This document shows, piece by piece, positions 54,522-64,000 of a stretch of DNA of 64,000 nt; the first letter of the stretch is position 1, and every line of letters starts with the position of its first letter. Made by a program: the position numbers and the translations under genes. Below the pieces are notes generated by a model. The model had not been told where the DNA came from, ran no database searches, and saw only the letters and a program-made list of their open reading frames with translations. This stretch comes from Galerina marginata (lineage: Eukaryota; Basidiomycota; Agaricomycetes; Agaricales; Galerinaceae), in the NCBI GenBank assembly GCA_023014335.1, contig JAECYW010000012.1:1178001-1242000 (forward strand), given 5' to 3'.

Positions 54522-57500
54522 CTATACTTCAGGCGATACGGAATGTGAGGCTGGAGGGGAAGGTATGATGTTTGTCTTGCGGCGCTTTGAAGGTCTTACA
54601 GGTACCTCTGGCTCTTCCTCTTCCTCTGGCTCTGGCTCTTGCTCTTGCGCATCTTGATCCACTGGCTGCTCAGGTTCCATATCGCGAGCGGTCAAGTAAG
54701 CCTCTTCCATAGCTTCAGGTGAAAGTGACCACCCTTTGATATCACCCAAGTGAAACTTTCTATCACCTTCAGTTGCACCCCACTTGAAAGGATCGCGTCG
54801 GACTAGAAATACAACTTATCAATATAATTTAAATATAAAAAGATAGTATGGACTCACGTAAAGCAGACTTCAAATCATCTCGTAGTGTGGCCTTATACCT
54901 ATGTGGCTCCAAGAATGTGAAAACTTCACATTTAGCTTCAATAGCAGCATTCACAGGCTCTTCAAGATAGGACTCCTGAAAACAAAGCAGGATCTGACGC
55001 TTAAGAGTTGCTGGCGTACATCCTTTGGCACCTTTGAGTTTATCCTGCTCGGCTTTGTTCTTGTAAACGAGAAGAGCTGAAGCCTGCTGAGCGATATATG
55101 GGATCCATAAAGAAGTACGAGGATCCTCGACAGGCTGCTTGGTTTGAAGATCGATGATATCAACCGCCTTAAAAAGCCAGTCGATAAGAGCGTAAGCCTG
55201 GCCTCTAGCATTTTGATAGCGCATGCGATCCTTTGGAGGAACCGAGTTGTGGTCGAAGGCTTCGATAGCTGCGAGACGTTCTTGAGAGAGGTGCTTGATA
55301 TCATTGACCGCGATATATTTGTTGAACATGTAGGTTTGGAAGTCGAGGACGTTGATGAAAATAATAAGATTGCAGAAGGCCATCAGGTCAAGGACGGAAG
55401 CAAAGCTTTCAAAATCAAAAAGGTGGGCATGCGTGACCTCTGTAATTAAAATGATATTAAGCAGAGAAAAAAATATAAACTGAAAGGCTAACCATATCGC
55501 TTATACTTCTTCTTTACCAAACCTTGATAATAAAGCGAGGCAAGCCGGCAAAGCAGGATGCGAGTGGGCGTATGGTTGGTGTTGGAAATGTAGCTATCCA
55601 ACATGAAAGCGTGAATGAGACCAATCATTGTATCCTGGATAGTTGAGGAAGCTATATAGTGACCACCTGAGCAGATAGTGTGAAATGGGGTATAAACCCA
55701 GTGAGGGCAGTCAGGACCCATTACCCTAGAAATCTGGGGTCAATAAACAAGTTATAGCTAAATAGAGAAAAACTTACAGGCGAGTTTTGTGAGTCAACAA
55801 TATGCCTTCCAAAATCCAGTAATCCAAATTGGGTAACTCCAAAGCGAATTGAAGAAAGAGATTGACGTTTGCCAGTTCTAATAAAGCCGCGGCTCGATCT
55901 GCTTCTGGGTTTTCACTGATCTTCGCAAGTTCTTTCCTTGTGGCCTTCATCCAAAACTTGGCGCCGTCCCGGTTCCTGACCTCAATAACAGTACCCTGGC
56001 CATCACTATCAATGTGGCCAAGATGTAAGGCGCCGCTAAGACCAATGAGATACCACGACATATCGCCATTAGGGAAGTGCTCGGTTTGACGATGGCAGAA
56101 AAGATCAGAGCCAGTAGCATTCCAAGCTATAAGCTCAGAAGAGTACCCGGTAATTGGAAGAGGAGCGGTGGTGTTGGGAATGTCCAAGACGTTCAAGATT
56201 TTACCTTTATCACCCTGGTCAATGCAATCCAGGATCTGCTGCAGGTTTCCGGTGTGATGACAATCGTTAGGATTCTTGCTAACGACCGAATGATCTAACA
56301 AATAGTTAGTACTTGTTCAACCAGAAAGATCATTGAGCTTACCGTGGATACAAAGTGGTGAGGAGAGAGAGCCTATGGTGCTGAGAGAGCGCTGGGTAAA
56401 TTCGATGTCTGACATCTCGCAATTAGTCAGAACTAGCTGTTTGTGGCGAACTCGATCCTGGACAGCTTCTGGCTCCAATTCCTTGTACTCCTTTTCATCC
56501 ATGATAAGGAAGTTACTATAGACTCCTTTCTGCGTGTGTCGAGGCTTGCCATTGACATAACAAGACTCCACAGCTTTCAGAAGCCCATAAAAGTTCTGAG
56601 CGTCAGTTTTGTTCTGAAGTGATAATTCCATAGTCAGATATCTTAGGTTATATTACATGAAATGAAACTTACGTGAAAGGTTGGATGGACAATAGTGGGC
56701 CGGCCAAAAGCATCATAAAGAACCGCATCATTGACATCTTCAGCCTTCACTTCATCATACATCTTGACTCTCTATCTCAGAGGATTTAGTAAAAGTAGCT
56801 TACATGTAAATATATTCTTACCTCAGGTGGATTCGTAATCACATCCAATTTAGCTTCAGGAAATGACATCTCGATCTCCTCCTGGGGAACATACGTCTTT
56901 TGATCCTCATCCAAATTGAAGAGTGGAATAGGCATGTAAGTGAGCAGTTCAGGTTGGCCTTTGCCTTTGCCTTTTCCCTTTCCCTTTCCTTTAGACTGAG
57001 TATTGCGTTTGGGGTTCTTCTGCTTGGGGTTCTTCTTGACGATAGGCTCTGGAAGAGGGCGTTTTTTACCGCGCTCATGCAATTTCCTCCCCAGGTCTAA
57101 ATAAGACTAGACTCAGCATCAACAACCTTCAAATGAAACTTAAATTTACCCTCAGCATGCGACGCCGGTGGATCAGCAGGAGCCGCAGGGTCCTTATCCG
57201 CGGTTTCAGGAAGATCTATAGAAAGTAAAGTTAAAGCTAGCGACATATAAAAGAATATTGGTTTACTTACCGTCAGCTCCTAGAGCTGACTGGTCAGCAG
57301 GCCCTGCAGGTGCATCTCTGGTAGATTCTATATAATCTAAGGTTAAATCTAGAGACATTTAGATAAGTATAAATTTACCTTCTGGCTCAGGAGCAGGCTC
57401 AGGAGCAGGCGCGGGCTCAGGCGCGGGCTCAGGCACGGGCGCGGGCACCTCAGAATCAGGATCTGCATCATGTTCAGCATCTTCTTCTCCATCTTGGTTT

Positions 57501-60363
57501 TCATTATGCCTTTGCTCAGATCCACTGGCAATAGGGCCAGGAAGTAGAGGCCGTAGAGCTGATGCCATAGGCCAGTTTGGTGAAACTGGGCCAACAATAA
57601 AGTTATGACCAGTGGCGGGCAACTCTGCATTAACGGATTCTTAAGATGAAGAAACATTAGGGTATAATCAAAAGTTCATAGAGTAGATCAATAATACCAG
57701 GTTTAAACCATTCAATCTCTGAAGCGGTCATATCTTCAATGTCCGTCCAAGGCAATTCCATGACCAGGCGTCGCATAGCTAGGTAAGGTTGCGTAGAACC
57801 TTCAGCTATATCGAATAGAGCTGTCCAGATCATCTTCTCGACGCTGGATATGACTTCAGGCTTTTGATTTCCCAAAGCCTTGGAAAACTTGAATTTTCTT
57901 GTAAGAATATAGCTTCAAGGGTGGATTTGAAGTTAAACACTTACACAAAGCAGTTCTTCTTTGTCCCATACCGCGGAAACCAGCTTGTGGCTACTAAATA
58001 AAAAAATTGGTGATACCAGCAAGGCTATCTGGAGGGGTAGCCGAAAGCCTGCAGGTTGGGTGTCCACCGCAACCTTGTTGAACAATTCCTTTTCCTCTTC
58101 AGTTAAAGCATTATTGACGCTATAGAGGTAGAGTTGAAGATCAAAAGTAACTTGTATATAAATATAAATTTACTTACGTCTCCGAAGGAAAAAACAAGTC
58201 CTGCAGATCTTCTGGAAGATCTGGTATAGCCTTTTTTGAGGTGTACTCAGTAGTCAAAAGGTGTCTCAAGTGCATAGCTGCAAGTTGTAGGTTCCATAGG
58301 GTTTGAAACCCACTTGCGGTCTTTGCCAGACGACCTAGGAACTGCATGGAGTTTACGTGGACGTTATCCGGGGAATAAGGTTGCTCCAGCTGAGCTTGGC
58401 TCTGAAAATTCACGTGCGCAGCTTGGAGAATAGTTTGACAGTCATTCAGCAAGTTTTTCTGTAAATATTCAGAATAAAACTTAGGAAAAATACAAAGGAG
58501 ACTCACTCTAAAGGTCAATTTAGGCAGGGTGGGTTTGCGGTGCTGTGGAACTGGAACATTACATTGGCGCTCCAGCAACTTTGCACCGATGTCTAAGATC
58601 CGGTATAAACAGAGCAAAATGACGATATCGTTATAGACTTTGATGGTTTTACGCCCTCCGCTTTTATAAAGTACCAAGGCCTGGCTAGGAGCGGTGACAG
58701 CAGAATTGGGATCCTGTATAAGAAGATGGCGGCGAAGAAGGGCATCTCCTGTAATCAAATGTTCGTTGAAGTTGATTTCAAAATTGTCAAGAGTTTGCGC
58801 TAGATGCTACTTGGTCAGAGGCCATTGCTGCGCATGGCAAAAACAAGTTCTTACTTTCAAGGTGAGTGCGACTATAAATAAAGATTAAATAAGTAAATAA
58901 TATGTAGTCCGCTCAAATCTGAACCGATTGGGATGATCTTATACTCAAAAAAAGCAGAAAAATGAGACAAATCTAACAAGCCTAAAACGGCCTGGTCACG
59001 TGACCAGGAAGGCCCTGATTTTTACGATTTTTTTGATACCAAGATCATAAAAATTGGCCCAGTAATGGCTGAGATACAGAAACCATGCAGGGTCACTATA
59101 GCAGTGGGAGAATTTCCAACCATTGCGTTAGAAACCATTTCTGCCTGCTATGCAGGCCGGAAAACAAGTTCTTTTACTACGTAAGAACTTGTAACAAGAT
59201 TAATTATTAGACTACAATAAGAAACTTGTAACAAGATTAATTCTTACGTCCCTTAGTTTTTATCGGATTGCCTTGAAACAAAGTGTGTAATTATCAGAAA
59301 AATCAGGGCTAAAAGATGGTGTCACATGCGTATTGTCACATCTTTATGTGACTTACCAAATGCGGAATATTGTTGAAAACACAGTAAATAAGCTATATTG
59401 AGAGATTTTAAAGGTATTAAAATAAAACAAAAATACTGATAATGTTTTTTTACCTGAGAGATGGTCTGTGCACACATATCACATGACATATCCCTGAGAA
59501 TATTTTGGTCCAAGTTGGTGCATTACCAAATCCAAGGCAATTGCACAAAGTCCTGTTGTAAGTTTGATTATGTAAGCTTCTAGAACATTATTTCCATGTT
59601 ATTTGGTCATGTTTTGCAATGTTTGGTGTGCCTTTTACAGGTTATCCAGTCAGTTTGACACCAATTTTGCAACTTTCAGCAAGTTAAGCTGGTTGTTTGC
59701 CTGATTTGGACACCATGACATCATTGCAAAACATATGTAAATATTGGTACATTATTCTAGATTGGTCTGGGCAACACATTTTAGCATATCTAGCTCACTG
59801 AAATTCATTTCAAGTGTAAATTTACATAAATTTGCGCCTTTTGGGTCGTGTAAACAGGTCACATGACCTAATCGACCCTGGATACACATGCCACATGAAA
59901 GCCCTGATTTTTACGATTTTTTTGATACCAAGATCATAAAAATTGGCCCAGTAATGGCTGAGATACAGAAACCATGCAGGGTCACTATAGCAGTGGGAGA
60001 ATTTCCAACCATTGCGTTAGAAACCATTTCTGCCTGCTATGCAGGCCGGAAAACAAGTTCTTTTACTACGTAAGAACTTGTAACCAAAGCAAACATCAGA
60101 GAAAGTCCAAGCTTTAGACCTTCTAGACTGAAACATACCCTCAAAGACCTATTTAAAGAGCCTTGCCCTTCAAAAACATCAGAGAGACTAGGCTCAGTCA
60201 GGCTATCTGTGTTCCACGGGTAAGCGGCAAGCAGCAAGGAGTCCACCCTAGGTGAATAGGAAGGGTTGGTTTGACCTAAACAATAAAGGAATTAGGAGCC
60301 ATTTTAGTTAAGCAATAGAGTTGAAATACCCTGAGAAACAGGTGCAGAAGAAGTTGATTGCAT
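54522..60363 (-). CDS. JmjC-like 2OG/Fe(II) oxygenase family gene, copy B
   Basis: About 16 exons; the first seven are 60363-60330, 60275-60139, 58806-58507, 58458-58178, 58119-57945, 57878-57698 and 57639-57379. Later exons lie at about 57340-57285, 57215-57150, 57095-56822, 56773-56693, 56625-56342, 56294-55777, 55724-55496, 55441-54857 and 54804-54522. All junctions I tested keep frame; the protein is roughly 1,250 residues. Start MQSTSSAPVSQG. Middle: Pro/Glu/Ala repeats and a Lys-rich GKGKGKG stretch. The core has SWYLIGLSGALHLGHIDSDG (HxD of the Fe site), GAKFWM, then PHWVYTPFHTICSGGHYIASS with the distal His, as in the many JmjC-like proteins of Agaricomycetes. Such enzymes may demethylate proteins, but no substrate is evident. 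The tail is acidic, ending in a basic RPSKRRKT patch. A HINE-like element lies in intron 2, three bases before exon 3. Confidence 0.75.
58810..60083 (-). mobile_element. HINE-like element, n = 1 (385 + 889 bp), in intron 2 of JmjC copy B
   Basis: On the minus strand it starts TTACAAGTTCTTAC at 60083 and ends CTCTGACCAAG at 58810, 1,274 bp. The host T that follows is part of the acceptor TAG of exon 3, so the element supplies the whole region where a polypyrimidine tract and branch point would lie. It is more diverged internally than the other copies (for example around 59640-59720). Confidence 0.87.
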
Positions 60364-60475
60364 AGGTATCGTCAAGAAAAGAAGCAGGAAGGTAAGAGGC
60401 AAAACCAACCAACCAACCAACGTGAACACACGCCATACGTCTGGCAGGTGGCGGTGTGGCACCCGGAATATCCGG

Positions 60476-60505
60476 GCCGGAGCAGAGTCGCGACTGTGCT
60501 CCGGC
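60476..60505. repeat. 30-bp near-perfect palindrome upstream of JmjC copy B
   Basis: GCCGGAGCA and its inverse TGCTCCGGC enclose a TCGCGA centre, with one mismatched pair. CCGGAATATCCGG, another palindrome, lies immediately before. It starts about 110 bp upstream of the ATG at 60363, a position like that of the 42-bp palindrome before copy A, but the sequence is different. Confidence 0.7.
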
Positions 60506-60639
60506 GTGCCCCGGCCCGCCACTTCCCTGGGTACGATCGTAAACCACACCAAAAAAAGACTTACAACTTCACTTCTGGAATCCTAGAACCAATATAATAT
60601 AGTATAATATTGATATTTAACTTTAAACATTATCATTTC

Positions 60640-63600
60640 TGTTCCCTAACTAATTCTAATAATTAATAGCTAAGTTATGCATCAGTTACAGTGACATGAG
60701 ACAGGAGGCACGGGGAGTTGGAGGGCGGGTGCGAAATGGGTTGGTGGTTTGGTGTAGCGGGTCGGGAGGTGACCGCTAAACGACAAGGGCGAGGGCATAG
60801 GAGGCCGACACACAAGCATCGAGTCTGAACAACGAGGGCGAGCACGTAAGAGACCGACGCACGGGCAGCTGGGCGGGCGGGCGTGAGGTGTCCGGAGAGG
60901 CGTGAGGTGGCGACGAGCCGGGAAAACCCCAGGGAGGCGGGCATGGGGGAGACAACAGCAAATCGGGTGAGGGTAGGTGAAGGAGACGAAAATTGTCTCC
61001 TTCACCTTCCTCATATCCGAGCAACAGCAGCTGAAATGCTGCTGCTGCGCTGTCGGCAGTATACCCCAGCTGCAGCAACAGGGCGAATACTGTTGCTGCT
61101 GCTGCAGCTCCCCTCGTCCTCGCTGTCCCCGTACTGTGCTTGAGCGACAGCGGTATGTTTTGACCGCACCGTGTTCGACCGACACCGGCACTGCTAGGAG
61201 TCCCAGCACATGCGGGACGTTGGGAGTCCAAGGGTAAGCTGGGGGGTACGAAACGGGCGGCCGCGGGAGTCCTGACACATGGCGTTTGGCGGGTCGAGGC
61301 GATGCGAATGAGGTCGCGGGAGATAAGTAATCCGGGTGTGGCCATTGTCTGCAAAACGGATGGCTGTAGGGAGTTGGAAGGGAGCCAACGGGCAGTCGCG
61401 GGCTCCCAGTGGCGTGACGGTATGCGAGAGGGCGGTGATGGGCTGCGGAATGCAGGGGGTTTGGGCTGCTCGTTGGGCGTCACCGTCGACCAGGCAGGAA
61501 TTGGCACCAGCGGCGCCTGTGGTTTGGTTAGCGAACCGGTGGTGGGGACAATACGATGGGCGTATTACCTGCTGTTGTGTAGCGAGGCATGCAGTGGCGA
61601 CAAACAGGGCAAAGCCGAGGGAGGCAGGCACAGGGAGACGATGGCGAATCAGGCGAGGGTAGCTGAGGGAGACGAGGTTTTCGTCTCCTTCCCTTCCTCG
61701 TCTTGCTCTGCTGCCGTCATAACCCAGCCTGCTGCTCGTCTCCACGCCGTGATCGAGCCGATGCTGCTGCTGCCCCAGTCGTCCTCATCCCCGCGCCGTG
61801 TTCGAGTAACAGCAGCACCGGTGACGTTGCTGCTGCTGCTGCTGCTGCCCTCGTTTGACCGCGCCGTGTTCGAGCGACAGCGGCACCGGTGCTGCTGCTG
61901 ATGCCGCTGCTCCTCCGTGTGCTGATGCCGCTGCTCCTCCGTGTCGTCGTCACTGCGTCGTGTTCGAGTGACGGTGCTGCTGCCCCAGGTCATCGTCATC
62001 CAGGTTGGGGGAAGGAGAACAGTTGACGGGCGTTCGAGGCGAAAGCGGTGAGGTGGAGGGGCTAGTAAGGGATTGGTGAGCGGGGAGCGGATGGGGAAAT
62101 GAGACCAGCAGAACGAGTCGTTCTGCGACGCACCATCCGGGTCTCCCTCACTAGGGTCTCCCCTTGCCGCTTTCCCCCCCCTAACCAACCCAAACCCGTC
62201 AAACTTCCCATATCCCTCAAAGGCTGAAGGGGGCCACTTGACGTACCGCGAGTCGTTTGCGCTGTGTGGGACCCTAAGATGAGACAAGGTGAGTGAAAAA
62301 ATGAAAAAGTATAGTAATAAAATACTTACAAAGCATCGGAAGTCGGCCTACATCCTTCAACGAGGGGAGAGGCACGCGACTGGTGGGGCAAGTTATCATA
62401 CAGGATCTAAAACCTTAGTTAGTTTATAAAGTAAAATTAAAAAAAGAAAATACTCACAAGGATTGTTGAAGGTCGCCATAGGGTTAGATTGGGTGAGCGC
62501 GGGGCGGTGGAGGTGGAAGCGAGACGGTGTGTGAAATCCTGGAAGTGATTTCCTCGATTTCACACGGTCCGTGCGTGAGCTTTGCGAAATGGCAAGTTGA
62601 AGTTCAACATTCGCGATTGATCAACGGCCCGTCGATCACGTGTATGTTGAACTTCGAGCCGCATTTCCCTCGATGAGGGACTTCGGTCTTGTCCTCACCC
62701 CACCACCCCCCTTCTTCCATTTCCCTCGCGTCCATCGATTGCGCCCAAGGCCGTCGACGCTGTTTGTAGCCACCGCCATCACGACCGTGAACACCCCCCA
62801 GGGCCGTTGCCGCGCCCTCCTCCCACCTCCACACGCCTCTCAAACGGCGTTGAGCACCGTCGATGTCGACCGCCACGATGCAAGGGCGAGGAGGCGAGGG
62901 AAAGCGTCAGGTACGTAGCCACCCACCACCCAAGCACACCACTAACCACCGCTGTTTTCACCCTTCTCCCCCCACAGATTCCATCTCCTCGCGGATAACA
63001 GCCCCCTCGGCGTCGCCTTCGACCAACAGCACGTCTCCGCTCTGCCTTATCAAACGGCATCGAGCTTGGACGACGGTTCCCTCGCCCTGCCACATCAACT
63101 GGCGCCGAGTGCTGGGCATGCCGCCCCGTTCGCTCTCTTCTGCCACATTGCCGACGTTGGCTCCCTCTGCCCTGCGATGTCGGCTGACATTTGCCCCAGG
63201 CCGTCCGCTCTTCCCCTGCCTCCTCTGTGTATGCGGCCGCCATCACGTCCGCCACCAAATCTGCCCCCGAAATGCCTAGCAGGATCGATGGAGGCGACGA
63301 CGCGAGCCCCGTCCCGTACGAAAACATGTTGGACCAGCGAGAGTAGGCGCTGCCGCGAAATTGGGAGGAAATGCCCGACACCGACGGGAAGAGTACGGGG
63401 TTCTGGACCACCATGTAAGTCACCCCCCGTCCTCCTCCCATCTCCACGCTCAACGCCTCAACTCTGTATGTCAGCCACCCCATCCCGAGTAAGAACCGCG
63501 TGATGATGGGGATGGCGGTGGCGTGTCCAAGAACGCGAATCCTGCAAGCACAGGCGATGTGCACCACAGGCGCCCAATGCTCAGAGCGAGTGTGAGCCCG

Positions 63601-63660
63601 GCTGGGTCCCGGGCCCTAGCGAGAGAAAGGTAGAGCCCCAGAAGGTGGTGCCGACGCTGA
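60640..63660. other. GC-rich low-complexity island with CAG/CTG runs and hairpins
   Basis: Contains CAGCAG/CTGCTG-rich segments (61020-61110, 61760-61960) and several short hairpins: GTGAAGGAGAC with its inverse (60980-61010), GGAGACGA/TCGTCTCC (about 61670-61693), CAGAACGAGTCGTTCTG (about 62108) and GAAGTTCAACAT with its inverse (about 62598-62655). The long open frames on both strands are Arg/Pro/Ser/Ala-rich and mutually overlapping, and I do not accept them as genes. It resembles the island at 36.1-39.9 kb in style. Confidence 0.45.
62062..62479 (-). CDS. Possible small three-exon gene in the GC-rich island (weak)
   Basis: Exons 62479-62458, 62413-62330 and 62273-62062 sum to 318 nt (105 residues) with two AT-rich intron-like inserts. 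Donors are GTGAGT and GTAAGT; the first acceptor would be AAG, which is unusual, and the next AG leads to an early stop. The product begins MATFNNPC, is Arg/Gly/Thr-rich and has no recognised motif. Offered only because both inserts look like real fungal introns in length and borders. Confidence 0.25.
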
Positions 63661-63663
63661 CCA

Positions 63664-63776
63664 TGGTAGCTACTGGTAGCTATTAGAATAGATTAAGAAC
63701 AAATAGATATATTATTTGAGTTGCTGGTAGCTATTAGAATAGATTAAGAACAAATAGATATATTATTTGAGTTGTA
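63664..63776. repeat. Tandem duplication of about 53 bp
   Basis: GCTGGTAGCTATTAGAATAG... and its AT-rich continuation to ATTATTTGAGTTG occur twice in direct succession at the edge of the GC-rich island. Nothing else is recognisable from 63780 to the window end. Confidence 0.8.
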
Positions 63777-64000
63777 TCATATAGTTTGAATTGAATAAAC
63801 ACTTAATTAATATCAACGAGCCCGAGTCAGACGCGACGCGACGTGTTTTGATGTGCATGATCTGCGCGAGCACCTGACAATTTTGATCACATGACATGTT
63901 GACTTGACGTGGCAAGTTCAACTTCACCTTCAACCCCGACCCCCACCACCCGCCCTCGCCCTGCCCGTGAGCCCCTCCTCTCCCGATGTGGGCCGGGTCT

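Noticed and set aside
10606..60073. Recurring 61-codon open frame beginning MPHESPDFY in many places
   Set aside because: It lies across the 5' terminus of the HINE-like units and is repeated only because the DNA is repeated; it includes the terminal hairpins and has no sign of protein-level selection.
60308..60552. Membrane-protein-like open frame reading into JmjC copy B
   Set aside because: It runs across the palindrome and promoter region and joins the true first exon by chance; copy A has no equivalent upstream coding.
62779..63567. 262-codon open frame on the minus strand and its plus-strand partners
   Set aside because: Arg/Gly/Ala-rich composition typical of GC-rich non-coding DNA, with equally long overlapping frames on the other strand.

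Overview
The window looks like a repeat-rich chromosome segment of a mushroom-forming basidiomycete (Agaricomycetes). The evidence is many short (about 45-60 nt) GT-AG introns, a KDZ (Kyakuja-Dileera-Zisupton) transposase, and chromatin-modifier-type genes (SET, JmjC-like and a TET/JBP-like 2-oxoglutarate oxygenase) of the sort known to be expanded in that group. No rRNA, tRNA or CRISPR array was seen. Names are from motif recognition by eye; no database search was run.

Layout. 1-551: 3' end of a Helitron-like (Helentron-type) element, itself carrying the tail of a smaller non-autonomous element. 1151-3707: intact 15-exon gene of unknown function. 3894-4278: shortest copy of the non-autonomous element (called HINE-like here). 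4376-27557: a SET-domain gene on the minus strand, split by a 22,097-bp KDZ transposon (4717-26813) with about 750-bp terminal inverted repeats and a perfect 8-bp target duplication. Besides its transposase the KDZ carries three cargo genes. 27630-28120: 31-bp minisatellite in front of the SET gene. 28757-28897 and 40104-40145: a perfect 42-bp palindrome with telomere-like arms, three copies. 29016-35624: decayed TET/JBP-like oxygenase gene (nonsense codon plus a 3.8-kb HINE-like array). 36.1-39.9 kb and 60.7-63.6 kb: GC-rich low-complexity islands. 40255-42823 (+) and 54522-60363 (-): two inverted copies of a JmjC-like gene; the first is cut off by a Helentron (42824 to about 54.5 kb). That Helentron's reading frame is broken only by two HINE-like insertions.

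Three observations stand out. (1) The giant KDZ element behaves as a cargo-carrying unit with a precise, apparently recent insertion. Its cargo lies in a divergent layout, and a repeated GAGYTGACTTCGTCTCTC-like motif is always oriented with the nearest cargo gene. (2) The HINE-like elements follow a strict length rule, 385 + n x 890 bp (n = 0, 1, 1, 2, 3) or 385 + 4 x 843. Each internal unit starts with the 5' terminus and only the last has the 3' terminus, which looks like a rolling-circle or recombination product. (3) Removing the exonic HINE-like and KDZ insertions restores reading frames exactly. This fixes the element ends and shows that every identified insertion here hit a gene of the chromatin-modifier or transposon type.
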